A stretch of DNA of 64,000 bases, taken from contig CANNCO010000005.1 of assembly GCA_947503175.1 (NCBI GenBank), forward strand, positions 62,001-126,000, in the 5' to 3' direction. Positions 9,628 through 18,609 of the stretch are shown here, piece by piece (the stretch's first letter is position 1; each line of letters opens with the position of its first letter). A program made the translations under genes and the position numbers. Source of the DNA: an uncultured Paracoccaceae bacterium. GTDB taxonomy: Bacteria; Pseudomonadota; Alphaproteobacteria; Rhodobacterales; Rhodobacteraceae. The notes below the pieces were generated by a model. That model was not told the DNA's origin and ran no database searches. It saw only the letters and a list, made by a program, of their open reading frames with translations.

Positions 9628-10164
9628 CTACTCCGCAAAGCTCTGGTCGACGAGATCGCGTTTGATGCGATGGTCGCCGCGGAAGATGACGTGGATCAGA
9701 TGGTCAGTTAGTGCGATGGCAAGGATGCCGCCGCCGATCACCATCACAGATTGGGGTATCCAAAGGGGCGTGGCGTCCTGTGCTTGGCTCACCTCGTTGA
9801 ACTTCCACGACCAGTAGGTGAACCAGTAGGCGTAGTAGGTGAAATACCACATCACCGCCGCCGCAATGCCGAAGCACCAGATTTCCATGAACCGCCGGAA
9901 CCGCTGCGGAACTGCGTTTAGGACAAGCGACACACGGATATGAGAGCCACGGTTGAGCGCATTGGCGAAGGCAAAAAAGCTTGCCGCAGCCATGGCGTAG
10001 CCTGCGTAATTCGCAGCACCCGGAAAGATCTCGCCGGTCCAGCGCGCGATCATCTGTGCCACGATCAATAAAAGGATCGCGATAAGGCAGAGCGCGGCCA
10101 GAACACCGGCGGCGAGGTAAAGGAAATCAAGAATGCGGCGCAGACCGCGTAAAACTCCGCCCAT
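9628..10164 (-). CDS. dctQ: TRAP transporter small permease (DctQ type)
   Basis: A 178-residue protein with four predicted transmembrane helices (for example LAAGVLAALCLIAILLLIVAQMI cut into the first helix near residues 17-38). The pair RGSHIRVSLVL, near residues 75-85, is the characteristic DctQ loop motif. It links the DctP substrate-binding protein to the DctM channel. It is separated from dctP by an attenuator-like hairpin, so it is probably expressed at a lower level than the binding protein. Confidence 0.92.
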   Translation of the reverse strand: MGGVLRGLRRILDFLYLAAGVLAALCLIAILLLIVAQMIARWTGEIFPGAANYAGYAMAAASFFAFANALNRGSHIRVSLVLNAVPQRFRRFMEIWCFGIAAAVMWYFTYYAYWFTYWSWKFNEVSQAQDATPLWIPQSVMVIGGGILAIALTDHLIHVIFRGDHRIKRDLVDQSFAE

Positions 10165-10193
10165 GGCAGGCCCCCTCGGTCAAAAAGGAAAAG

Positions 10194-10222
10194 GCCGGAC
10201 CCCGACTAATGCAGGGTCCGGC
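10194..10222 (-). terminator. intercistronic hairpin between dctP and dctQM
   Basis: A perfect 9-bp stem (GCCGGACCC / GGGTCCGGC) with an 11-nt loop. On the minus strand it is followed by CTTTTCCTTTTTG. It lies 10 nt after dctP, so it can act as a partial terminator or as a 3' stabiliser that keeps binding-protein mRNA abundant relative to permease mRNA. Confidence 0.75.
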
Positions 10223-10231
10223 AGCGTCCGC

Positions 10232-11212
10232 CTACTGGGCCGCGTTGTACGCGTCGACGATGGCCCGCCCGGTCTCACCTGCGGCTTCAAGCCACTCTGC
10301 CGTCATCGTCTCGCCAATGGCGCGCAACTCGTTCATCAGCGCCTCGCCCGCCGGCTGAACCGTCATGCCTCCCGCCGCAAGACCGGCCAAGGTGAAGCCC
10401 GTATACTCCTTGGCGCGCCATGTGCCTGCGTATTCCGCCATGGCGGCGCAGGCATTGATCACGTTCTTGTTCTGGTCGGAGACTTCTGCCCAGACATCGG
10501 AATTGATCAGCATGTAGTTGCGCGGCAGCCATGCATCGACGCTGTAGAAGTGGCTGAGGCTTTCCCAGACCTTGCGGTCGTATCCCGTGGCGCCCGAGGA
10601 TACCATCGACTCGGCCACACCGGTGGCGAAGGCCTGACTGATCTCCGCCGCTTCGATCTGGACGGGCAGCATACTGGTCAGCTCTGCCAGGCGGTTCGTG
10701 GCGTTGTTGTATGAGCGGAACTTGATCCCCTCCATGTCAGCGACCGAGTTCACTTCCTTGTTGAAGTAAAGCCCCTGTGGTGGCCAAGGTACCGAATAGA
10801 GAAGCGTCAGGTTCTGTTCGGACAGCAGTTCTTCGAGATGCGGTTTTGCGACCTCGTATAGCTGCTCGTGCTCATCGAAGGAGGACACAAGAAACGGGAT
10901 CGAGTCCCAGCCGAAGATGGCGCTTTCGTTCTGATGGCCCGACAAGAGGCGTTCGCCAATCGGCACCTGACCTGTCTGCACCGCGCGTTTGATGTCGGCG
11001 CCGGCAAAGAGCGAGCCCGAAGGGTGGGTCGTGATCTCGATTGCGCCGCCCGTGCCGGTGGTCACGCATTGGGCGAACTCGGCACCGGTGACAGAGTGGA
11101 AGTTGGAGCCCGAATATGCCATCGGAAGATCCCACTTTTCCTGCGCCGTGGCGGGCAGTGCGACAATCGCGGTAGTAACGGCGACTGCGAGCGTTGTTGT
11201 AAGTGTTTTCAT
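10232..11212 (-). CDS. dctP: TRAP transporter substrate-binding protein (DctP type)
   Basis: A 326-residue periplasmic binding protein with a cleavable signal peptide (about residues 1-23, ending ALPATAQE). The stretch GIKFRSYNNATNRLAELTSM near residue 165 contains the arginine that in DctP proteins usually salt-bridges a substrate carboxylate. It feeds the DctQM membrane pair downstream. The upstream neighbour is a DadA-like oxidoreductase, which suggests the ligand is an amino-acid-like or 2-oxo/hydroxy acid; this is inference from context. Confidence 0.9.
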   Translation of the reverse strand: MKTLTTTLAVAVTTAIVALPATAQEKWDLPMAYSGSNFHSVTGAEFAQCVTTGTGGAIEITTHPSGSLFAGADIKRAVQTGQVPIGERLLSGHQNESAIFGWDSIPFLVSSFDEHEQLYEVAKPHLEELLSEQNLTLLYSVPWPPQGLYFNKEVNSVADMEGIKFRSYNNATNRLAELTSMLPVQIEAAEISQAFATGVAESMVSSGATGYDRKVWESLSHFYSVDAWLPRNYMLINSDVWAEVSDQNKNVINACAAMAEYAGTWRAKEYTGFTLAGLAAGGMTVQPAGEALMNELRAIGETMTAEWLEAAGETGRAIVDAYNAAQ

Positions 11213-11262
11213 TTTTACTCTCCTTGTTGGTGTCCTGCTTTTTGCTTTTGGACGCGCGTCGC

Positions 11263-12492
11263 TCAGGCAAAGCGCATCGGGTCAAACGGTCCAAGATCGG
11301 TGTTAAGCGGTTTTTCGGCAATGAGCCCGGCCACCATCCTTCCGGTCTTGGGACCTCCGGTCAATCCGATATGGTGGTGGCCAAAAGCCGTATAGATGCC
11401 CGTGTCGCGCACCTGTCCGATAAGAGGCAGGCTGTCGGACGGGGCAGGGCGGTGACCCAGCCATTCGATCTCTTCTGTATGGGTCAGGTTCGGAAAGGCT
11501 GCCTTGGTATGCTTTCGCAGCAGAGCGAGAGCGGAGGTATTCGGACCCGCGTCAAGTCCGCCGAACTCGACGACACCTGCGCAGCGCAGCCCCGCCGCCA
11601 TCGGCGTCGCCACGAATTTGCCGCTCGCAACCATGATGGGGTGGGACGGGCCGCCGGTCGCGTCCTTGAAGACAATGTGGTAGCCGCGTTCTGTTTCTAT
11701 CGGGATCGTCAGGCCCAGCCTTTGCATAAGGGGTTTCGACCAGACACCGGTGGCCAGCACGGCACGGTCGCAGGGCCTGCGACCTTCCGAAGTCAGAACT
11801 GCCGTTACCTTGCCATCTGTGATCTGGAAATCCCTGATCTCAGACCGCAGCAACTTCCCACCAAGGGATGCGAACTCGGCTGCCAGCGCTTTGACATAGC
11901 CGCCAGGGTCGCGGATGAAGCCGTGATCGGTCATCGTTGCCAGAAGCCCGACGGACGGAGAGAGGTTTGGCTCGAAATCCCGCAAAGCCTCGCATTCGCG
12001 GATTACGGGTTCGAACCCGGCAGTCTTGCGCAGGCGCCATGTATAGGCGTCTCCATCGAATGCGGCACGACTGGCATAGGCGAAGGAATAGTCGCTTTTC
12101 GTCACCCAGTCCGCTGCTGCCGTGCCCGCGACCAGCGCAGTATGCTGTTCGACACTGTCGCCGACGATAGTCGTCAGCCCTTGGGCGATCCTCCGGGTAT
12201 CGCTGTCATTGGCATTGGACAGGTATTTCATCAGCCATGGCAGGAGCTTGGGGAGGTACCCCCAACGCATGAAAAGCGGAAAGTTCGGGTCCAACAGCAT
12301 CCGGGGGGCCTTGCCGACCAGACCGGGCGCGGTGACAGGGGCGACAGAGCAGGCGGCGATCACTCCGGCATTGCCGTGAGAAGTTCCCTCGCCGGGATCA
12401 AGCCGGTCGATGATCGTAACCTCGGCATCGGAGAAGCGTCTCAGCCAGATGCCGGTCGAGACGCCGACGATGCCTGCCCCCGCTATGATCAC
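11263..12492 (-). CDS. FAD-dependent D-amino acid dehydrogenase-like oxidoreductase
   Basis: DadA/DAO-family flavoprotein of about 409 residues. The N-terminal Rossmann motif VIIAGAGIVGVSTGIWL binds FAD. ATGVWSKPLMQRLGLTIPIETERGYH (here spanning two short motifs, ATGVWSK and ETERGYH) and GRMVAGLIAEKP at the C-terminus are typical. I place the start at GTG 12492; an upstream in-frame codon at 12624 would overlap the TPP-enzyme gene by 53 nt and put 44 extra residues before the FAD motif. It would oxidise a D-amino acid, or a secondary amine such as a proline derivative, to the 2-oxo or imino acid. Sits between the TPP enzyme and dctP in one operon. Confidence 0.85.
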   Translation of the reverse strand: MIIAGAGIVGVSTGIWLRRFSDAEVTIIDRLDPGEGTSHGNAGVIAACSVAPVTAPGLVGKAPRMLLDPNFPLFMRWGYLPKLLPWLMKYLSNANDSDTRRIAQGLTTIVGDSVEQHTALVAGTAAADWVTKSDYSFAYASRAAFDGDAYTWRLRKTAGFEPVIRECEALRDFEPNLSPSVGLLATMTDHGFIRDPGGYVKALAAEFASLGGKLLRSEIRDFQITDGKVTAVLTSEGRRPCDRAVLATGVWSKPLMQRLGLTIPIETERGYHIVFKDATGGPSHPIMVASGKFVATPMAAGLRCAGVVEFGGLDAGPNTSALALLRKHTKAAFPNLTHTEEIEWLGHRPAPSDSLPLIGQVRDTGIYTAFGHHHIGLTGGPKTGRMVAGLIAEKPLNTDLGPFDPMRFA

Positions 12493-12571
12493 CCGGTCCG
12501 GAATCTCTGCACCCCTTGCTTCCCTTAGGTCACTCTTTGCCGGTTTGTGGCATTGTTCAAGTTCCCATTCC

Positions 12572-14263
12572 TCAGCCCATCCAGCGGCGCACGGGGGCGT
12601 TGGCCTCTTCCAGCGGCTGGACAATGGCGTCGATCAGCGTGGGGCCATCATGGTCAATGGCCGCGCGCAGAGCTTGCCCGAGTTGATCGGGGGCCTCGAC
12701 GCGCCAGCTTTTGACGCCGAAGGCGGCAGCGATAGCGGCATGATCGGTCGTCGAAAAGTCGACGTTGTAATAGCGCGCGCCCTTGTCGGCTTTCTGGCTG
12801 GCTTTGATCCACCCGAAGTTGGAATTGGAAAGCACGATAAAGGTAATGTTGGCACGGGAGCGGCAGACGGTTTCCAACTCGCCACATGTGAACCCGAACG
12901 AGCCGTCGCCCATCAGGCTGACCACCTTGGCACCGGGCCGGCCGTACCACGCCCCGAGCGAGGCCGAGAGCGCATAGCCAAGTGCCCCGTGCGCCCGGTT
13001 GGTAATGAAGTGCCGCCCCGGCTTCGGCAATTGGTAGTATGCCGAGATATAGGGGCAGCTTGTGCCGGGATCCGAGACGATAACCGCGTCTTCGGGCAGC
13101 GTGGATTGCAATGCTGCAATCACGCGTTCCGGCGTCATGGGCGCGGCGTCGCTTTTGGCAAATGCCTCGAAGGCGGCGAATTTGCGCGCTTTCAATTCGG
13201 CGGTCATGGCGGCTCCGCCGAAGGTTTCTTTCCCCTGTTGGCGGGCATCGAGCACACGGTTGACCTCTGCCAGCGCCAGCCTCAGATCGGCGACAACACC
13301 GACCTCGGTGGGATAGTTCGCGCCGATCACCATCGGGTCGCTGTCGAAATGCACGATCCGAGCACCCGGTTTGGGAGCTTCCCAACGGGCTGTTGTCGTC
13401 GAGCCCGCACGGCAGCCCATGAAGATCACCAGATCGGCCGCCTCCATGACCTCCCAAGTCTGGTCCGTGCCGCCGTTCGAGCCGACGACACCAACGGCGT
13501 TTGGATGGGTCTCGGCAAGCGATCCTTGGCCGGAAATCGAGGTCGCGACAGGAATGTCCAGCCGCCGGGCCAGACGATCCAGTTCATCCATGGCGCCCGC
13601 AATCACGACACCGCCCCCGCAAACAATCAAAGGCGAGGATGCCGACAGAATGGCGTCCACAGCGGCTTCCGCAGCGCCAGGGGCCGCAGTGGTTGGATAG
13701 GCCGGGTATGAGGTCAGTTGCTGGTCGGCCCAGATATCGGACGGATCGACAGGATCGTACTGAATGTCATAGGGCAGGCCCAAATGTGTGGCTCCGGGCC
13801 GTCCTGTCGTCATCGCCCGAAAAGCCGAGCGCACCATACGCGGTATGTGAGCTGCCTGCTTGATCACGGTGTTCCATTTCGTCAGGGGTCGCATCAGCGC
13901 ATCCTGATCGACTTCGGTCAGCGGATACTTGCCGTAACTTGCCACCGAGATATCGGAGGTTATGCCAAGTACGGCATAGCTCGACTCGCTCGCTTCGATC
14001 AGCCCGGGCAGGATGTAGGTCGCGCCACCGCCGGAAGGTCCTTCGCAAACACCGGGCCGTCCGGTCACGCGGGCATAGCCGTCAGCCATATAGGCGGCCG
14101 AGCGTTCATCGCGGGTCAGTACATGGGTGATGCCGTGGTCGAGTTTCAAAAGCGAATCGTAGAGCGGGAGGGTCGTGTCGCCGCAAAGCCCGAAGATGTG
14201 GCGGACACCATGCGCCTCAAGCATCCGAACCATTGCATCTGCACCGTTCAACGCGTTGGACAT
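12572..14263 (-). CDS. TPP-dependent enzyme, acetolactate synthase-like
   Basis: A 563-residue thiamine diphosphate enzyme with the three-domain acetolactate synthase fold. The catalytic glutamate is in THVLTRDERSAAYMADGYAR near residue 50. The TPP/Mg motif is GDGSFGFTCGELETVCRS followed by NSNFGWIK near residue 450. The start is ATG 14263 (MSNALNGADAM); a further upstream codon would add sequence lying in the promoter. It could be a 2-oxo acid decarboxylase, carboligase, or a sulfoacetaldehyde acetyltransferase relative. It is divergent from the GntR gene and first in the minus-strand operon with the DadA-like protein and the TRAP transporter, so it probably handles the 2-oxo product. Confidence 0.8.
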   Translation of the reverse strand: MSNALNGADAMVRMLEAHGVRHIFGLCGDTTLPLYDSLLKLDHGITHVLTRDERSAAYMADGYARVTGRPGVCEGPSGGGATYILPGLIEASESSYAVLGITSDISVASYGKYPLTEVDQDALMRPLTKWNTVIKQAAHIPRMVRSAFRAMTTGRPGATHLGLPYDIQYDPVDPSDIWADQQLTSYPAYPTTAAPGAAEAAVDAILSASSPLIVCGGGVVIAGAMDELDRLARRLDIPVATSISGQGSLAETHPNAVGVVGSNGGTDQTWEVMEAADLVIFMGCRAGSTTTARWEAPKPGARIVHFDSDPMVIGANYPTEVGVVADLRLALAEVNRVLDARQQGKETFGGAAMTAELKARKFAAFEAFAKSDAAPMTPERVIAALQSTLPEDAVIVSDPGTSCPYISAYYQLPKPGRHFITNRAHGALGYALSASLGAWYGRPGAKVVSLMGDGSFGFTCGELETVCRSRANITFIVLSNSNFGWIKASQKADKGARYYNVDFSTTDHAAIAAAFGVKSWRVEAPDQLGQALRAAIDHDGPTLIDAIVQPLEEANAPVRRWMG

Positions 14264-14298
14264 CTCTGTTCCCCGTCCGGCAGTCAAATCTGCCACAA

Positions 14299-14312
14299 AT
14301 CTGTATACAGAT
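14299..14312. promoter_or_regulatory. palindromic operator, probably for the GntR regulator
   Basis: ATCTGTATACAGAT is a perfect 14-bp palindrome between the divergent TPP-enzyme and GntR genes. Its TGTATACA core matches the operator type commonly bound by FadR/FCD-subfamily GntR regulators. It lies 36 nt before the TPP-enzyme start, where a repressor could block that promoter. Confidence 0.65.
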
Positions 14313-14445
14313 ACTTGCACAGTGTTGTCAGCGGCACAAGTCCTGCGCTAAGCTGCTTGGGCAATATGGGATCTCCGACATCTTAAACCTTGCCAAACCA
14401 GATTTAGACGACACCGTCAGCACGCTATACATACAGCTTCGTGCG

Positions 14446-15084
14446 ATGGCTGCCGGGTTTGAGTTCAAACCCGGCGAACGGATCAACGAATCCGCGCTGT
14501 CGCGCGCGCTAGGTGCAAGCCGCACACCGCTCAGAGAAGCCTTGAACCGGCTGGTCGCGGAGGGGTTCATCGACTTTCGCGCAGGACGCGGGTTTTTCTG
14601 CCGCGCTTTGTCGCCGGACCGCATCCTGCACCTTTACGAGGCACGGATCGCCATCGAGTGCGAAGCCGCGCGCCATGCGGCAGCGCGGGCACAGCCCGAG
14701 AGCCTTGCGGCGCTGGATACGTTCCTGAACGACAGCACCGAGGATTATGCGAATTGCACGGACCCGATGCGGCTTCTGGAGCTTGACGAGGCGTTTCACC
14801 TGCGCCTTTGCGCGCTTTCGGGCAATCCGGAGCTGGTCGGCATGTTGCAGACGATCTACGACAAGATCCGGTTTGTGCGCGCCGCCGATCTCCGGCAGCT
14901 TCAGGCGGCGGGCCGCAGCACGACGGCGCGGCATCGCGAGATCCTTGACATGGTACGGTTGGGCGACGCGCTTGCCGCATCAGATGCCATGCGCAGTCAT
15001 ATCGAAAACCGCGCCAGTCACGCGACCGACGCGGTGCGGCTTGCCTTCGCCGATCTCTACGCGCCAAGGGATGACGCCCTGTGA
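14446..15084 (+). CDS. GntR-family transcriptional regulator (FCD domain)
   Basis: N-terminal winged helix: FKPGERINESALSRALGASR followed by TPLREALNRLVAEGF is the typical GntR recognition region. The C-terminal all-helical FCD ligand domain contains EARIAIECEAARHAA and RLLELDEAFHLRLCALSGN. The first standard start codon is ATG 14446, giving 212 residues. However, the first HTH helix (STLYIQLRAMA) begins about 12 codons earlier and the frame stays open upstream without ATG, GTG or TTG back to 14233. The true start may be a rare codon such as CTG 14353. It probably controls the flanking catabolic operons through the 14299 palindrome, with a pathway acid as effector. Confidence 0.82.
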   Translation: MAAGFEFKPGERINESALSRALGASRTPLREALNRLVAEGFIDFRAGRGFFCRALSPDRILHLYEARIAIECEAARHAAARAQPESLAALDTFLNDSTEDYANCTDPMRLLELDEAFHLRLCALSGNPELVGMLQTIYDKIRFVRAADLRQLQAAGRSTTARHREILDMVRLGDALAASDAMRSHIENRASHATDAVRLAFADLYAPRDDAL

Positions 15085-15848
15085 AAACCACCGGCGGCAA
15101 GACGGTCTTCGGGGCCACGCTTGGTATCCTCATGCTGAACACGCGCTTCCCGCGCATTCCCGGTGATATCGGCAATGCCGGTACATGGCCCTTTCCGGTC
15201 CAGTACCGCGTGGTGCGCTCCGCAACGCCTGATGCCGTCGTCCGGCAGGATGCCGGCCCCTTGCTTGACGACTTCATCGCGGCGGGCCGTGAACTGGTCG
15301 AGATGGGCTGTGACGGCATTGCCACGAATTGCGGGTTCCTCGTACCCTTTCAGGAAGAGATGTCAGAGGTGCTTGGGGTTCCCGTGGCGTCTTCATCACT
15401 GCTGCAAGTACAAATGGTGCAGCGCACTTTGCCCGCGGGAAAGTCGGTAGGCATACTCACGATCTCTGCCGAGACACTCTCGGACGCCCATATCGACGCG
15501 GCAGCGATACCGCCCGGGACGCCTGTTGTCGGAACCGGAGCCACATCACATTTCACAACCCAGATCCTCGATGACGCGTCCGAGATCGATTTTGACCAGG
15601 CCCGGGCAGACAACGTCGCTGCGGCCAGGCGTCTGGTGGATGATTATCCCGATATTGGCGCCATCGTTCTGGAATGCACGAATATGGTCCCGTATGCCGC
15701 CGATATCCGGAACGCCACAGGGCTGCCGGTCTTTTCGATCTACACTTATCTGCTCTGGTTTCAGGCCGCGCTCTTGCCAAGGCGTTTTCCGATCGGCCTC
15801 GATGACATCCGCCCGGTGCGTGGCCGTATCGGTGGCACGCGCACATGA
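15081..15848 (+). CDS. Asp/Glu racemase-superfamily protein
   Basis: A 255-residue protein of the aspartate/glutamate/hydantoin racemase superfamily. Two cysteines sit where the catalytic pair is expected: GIATNCGFLVPF near residue 83 and IVLECTNMVPYA near residue 198. Such enzymes are cofactor-independent racemases or cis-trans isomerases. The gene overlaps both neighbours by 4 nt (GntR upstream, enolase-superfamily enzyme downstream), so the three are one translationally coupled operon. With the DadA-like oxidase opposite, a role in inverting an amino acid or related acid before oxidation is plausible but inferred. Confidence 0.78.
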   Translation: MKTTGGKTVFGATLGILMLNTRFPRIPGDIGNAGTWPFPVQYRVVRSATPDAVVRQDAGPLLDDFIAAGRELVEMGCDGIATNCGFLVPFQEEMSEVLGVPVASSSLLQVQMVQRTLPAGKSVGILTISAETLSDAHIDAAAIPPGTPVVGTGATSHFTTQILDDASEIDFDQARADNVAAARRLVDDYPDIGAIVLECTNMVPYAADIRNATGLPVFSIYTYLLWFQAALLPRRFPIGLDDIRPVRGRIGGTRT

Positions 15849-16966
15849 CCGATCATCGCATCGTTGAGTTCCGGGTTCACTCCGTATCGATCCCCGCGAA
15901 AGCCGTCCATTCACATGGCTCCGGCGATGTGGGCGGCATCAACAGCGTTCTGCTTGAGCTGGTGACCGACAGTGGCCTGACCGGTTGGGGAGAGGCTGCA
16001 CCCTGGCCGGTGTTTACCGGAACCGCGGCCGGCAATGCCGCGGCGCTCGACATCCACATCCGCCCGCGCGTGATAGGACACGACCCAGTGCAGGTCGAGG
16101 TGCTGATGCATGACATCGAGACGGCCCTCGTGGGACATCCCGAGGCGAAAGCCGCCCTCGAATGCGCGCTTCTCGATCTGACAGGACAGATCGCAGGGCT
16201 TTCGATTGCAGAGTTGGTCGGAGGCCGCCATCGAGAGTCCGTCCCGCTCAGCTTTTCGGTCGCCAATCCTGATTTTGCCCGCGATCTCGAAGACATCGCC
16301 CGGATCTGGGAGGATGGCGTCCGGATTTTCAAGCTCAAGACGGGATTTGCCGAACACGCCTTCGATCTTGGTCGGCTTGAAGCTTTGCGTGAAACCTATG
16401 GGGACGGGATAAAGCTCCGGATCGATTACAATCAGGGCTTGCCGACCTATGACGCTATCAGGCGCATTCGCGATCTCGAAAGCTTTGCACCCGACTTTGT
16501 CGAGCAACCGGTGCGGATGACCCACCGCGCTGCCATGGCCGAAATCACCAGGGCTGTCGACGTTCCCATCATGGCCGACGAGTCAGTGTTCGGCCCGAAA
16601 GACGCGCTTGACGGTGCCTCGGCCCGAATTGCCGATATCTTTTCGCTAAAGATCATGAAGTCGGGCGGTATCCGGCGCACGATCGAGGTTGCGGCTATCG
16701 CGCGGGCCGCCGGGATCGAGGTGTACGGCGGATGCATGTTCGAAACCTCCGTTGCGCATGGGGCAGGCGCGCAACTCATGGCCGCCATCCCCGATCTCAG
16801 GCTTGGCTGTGAATTCTATATGTCAAGCTACTATGCAGAGGCGGATATCGCGACCGAACCCTTCCCGGTCCGCAACGGCCAAGTCCACACGCCATCCGCG
16901 CCTGGGCTTGGCATCATACCGGATGGGCAAGTCGTCAAACGCTACCGAACCGAGCTTCGCGAGTAG
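15845..16966 (+). CDS. enolase-superfamily enzyme, muconate-lactonising (MLE) subgroup
   Basis: A 373-residue mandelate racemase/muconate lactonising enzyme. The KxK catalytic motif is in FKLKTGFAEHAF near residue 160; metal ligands are RIDYN, FVEQP and MADES near residues 195, 220 and 244; the second catalytic lysine is in SLKIMKSGG near residue 265. The C-terminal YGGCMFETSVAHGAGAQL closes the barrel. This K/K arrangement fits MLE-type cycloisomerases, dipeptide or N-acylamino acid epimerases, and the cis-3-hydroxy-L-proline dehydratase group. The last fits the DadA-like and racemase-like neighbours best, but sequence alone does not decide. Overlaps the upstream gene by 4 nt. Confidence 0.85.
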   Translation: MTDHRIVEFRVHSVSIPAKAVHSHGSGDVGGINSVLLELVTDSGLTGWGEAAPWPVFTGTAAGNAAALDIHIRPRVIGHDPVQVEVLMHDIETALVGHPEAKAALECALLDLTGQIAGLSIAELVGGRHRESVPLSFSVANPDFARDLEDIARIWEDGVRIFKLKTGFAEHAFDLGRLEALRETYGDGIKLRIDYNQGLPTYDAIRRIRDLESFAPDFVEQPVRMTHRAAMAEITRAVDVPIMADESVFGPKDALDGASARIADIFSLKIMKSGGIRRTIEVAAIARAAGIEVYGGCMFETSVAHGAGAQLMAAIPDLRLGCEFYMSSYYAEADIATEPFPVRNGQVHTPSAPGLGIIPDGQVVKRYRTELRE

Positions 16967-17073
16967 GCGCGGCGTGGCGAATCCGCCGCTCACTCCACTT
17001 CTGAACGATCTGTGCGGTTATCGTGTTTCGTGACACTCGGTTTCCTTTCGCATCCCGAGCCCAAACAGCTTCG

Positions 17074-18438
17074 CTACTCAGCCTGCCGATCGTCGCTCAG
17101 AAGATCGCTCCCGGTATCTGTCGCGTTGCGTTCGCGTTCGACGACCTCTTCGGTATCGTCGGCGGCGTGTTCGGGGTCTGCGGCGCTGGGAAGGGGTGTG
17201 TCCGCCACCGGCTTTGGCTTGGGTTCGGGCGATGCATCGACCCGTTCAGCCGTGACCGCATGCAACGAGCTACGATTATCGAGGCGCAACCGGTAAATCG
17301 GTTCCGGCAGGCCGAAGCCGGAGGATTCCAGCGCGTTCTTGGCGGTTCGGATGGCCTCCCCCCGCGCCTTCATGAAATCGGTCTGTCGCTGATCGACCCA
17401 TGCCGCGAATGTCAGAACGACGTTCGAGTCGCCCACTTCCGCGATCCATGCCGAAACAGGCGGGTCGCGCAAGACGAAGGGCAGGCCGGCCAGCGCGTTC
17501 ACGGCCGTTGCAAGGGCTGCGGCCAGATCGGCATCTGCATCGACACCCAGATCGAACGTGAAGCGGCGGTTTGGATCGCGGGTGTAATTGACGATGCGGC
17601 CCTTGAAGACCGTGGCATTGGGGATCCGGATCTGGTTGCCATCGGGCGAGATAAGGATCGTCGCGCGTGATGTCAGGCGGGCCACGCTGCCCATGTCGCC
17701 GTCGATTTCCACGAAGTCATTCGGTCTGAACGGCTGGCGCAGACTGAGCAGGATCGAAGCGATGAAGTTTTCGACCGTGTCGCGCACGGCAAACCCAAGC
17801 GCGAGGCCCACGACACCAGCGGCCCCGAGAACCGCGCCCAGAAGGGCGGTGGCGTTCAGGATGTCCAGCGCCACCACGATACCCAAAACCACGAAAAAGA
17901 TACGGGCGACTGCGCGATAGACATCGGCGATGAAACTGTTGGGTGCGAGCCGGTGCCAGATGCCGATCCGGGTGGTCAGAATCCAGCCCAGAATCGCGAT
18001 AGCAAGGAACACCGAAACCGCGACAAGAAAGATCGGTGCGTTCGCAAGGATGTTCCGGCCGCGATCGACCAGCCGGTCGACCGCCGGTTCAAGCCGCTCT
18101 TCGAGACTGGCGCTGATCTCTGTCCTGTTCTCGATCGCCACGACACCGGCGACACGATCCACGATCGCGGTCAACTCGTCCCGTTTTGCGTTGTCGAGTA
18201 CTTGCCCTGAAAGGGTGACAACCCCGCCGGACACCCCGACCGAGACGTTCTGAAACCCATCGATCTGGCCCAGAAGGGTTGCGATACGTTGCCGAATCTC
18301 CCCGTCCGAGACAGCGGCATCACCAACTTCGATCGTGCCGTCGGTCTGGATCGGGTCGCCGGTCGTCTGCGCACCTGCGGCAAAGCCCAGGAGCAGAAGC
18401 GAGATCAAAAGACCTGTGCGAAGAAGGGGCAAATTCAT
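17074..18438 (-). CDS. MscS-family mechanosensitive channel with N-terminal BON domain
   Basis: About 454 residues. Signal peptide (about 1-23, ending LGFAAGAQ), a periplasmic BON domain (about 45-105, with VSVGVSGGVVTLSGQV), two or three transmembrane segments, then the MscS pore helix and beta domain (GAAGVVGLALGFAVRDTVEN and RPNDFVEIDGDMGSV). The start is ATG 18438; an upstream codon would put 51 residues before the signal peptide. The acidic C-terminal tail is about 60 residues. Upstream I see only a weak EcfG-like promoter (TGAAC, 16 nt, TGTT). It lies next to a second MscS gene in the same direction and probably helps release osmolytes on down-shock. Confidence 0.88.
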   Translation of the reverse strand: MNLPLLRTGLLISLLLLGFAAGAQTTGDPIQTDGTIEVGDAAVSDGEIRQRIATLLGQIDGFQNVSVGVSGGVVTLSGQVLDNAKRDELTAIVDRVAGVVAIENRTEISASLEERLEPAVDRLVDRGRNILANAPIFLVAVSVFLAIAILGWILTTRIGIWHRLAPNSFIADVYRAVARIFFVVLGIVVALDILNATALLGAVLGAAGVVGLALGFAVRDTVENFIASILLSLRQPFRPNDFVEIDGDMGSVARLTSRATILISPDGNQIRIPNATVFKGRIVNYTRDPNRRFTFDLGVDADADLAAALATAVNALAGLPFVLRDPPVSAWIAEVGDSNVVLTFAAWVDQRQTDFMKARGEAIRTAKNALESSGFGLPEPIYRLRLDNRSSLHAVTAERVDASPEPKPKPVADTPLPSAADPEHAADDTEEVVERERNATDTGSDLLSDDRQAE

Positions 18439-18609
18439 GGTTCGGCCTCGAACGCGCGTTTCAGATAACAGTTTTGGCCAAATGGAGTTCAGAAGCCAAA
18501 TCTTTAAAGCAAAAGACGATTTTGGGTCGCGAGCATCCATGTATGGCCGTGCGGTCGCGCACATGTTCAGGCGCGCCGTTGCGGGTTTCAAAACGCGGAC
18601 GTTTCACGG

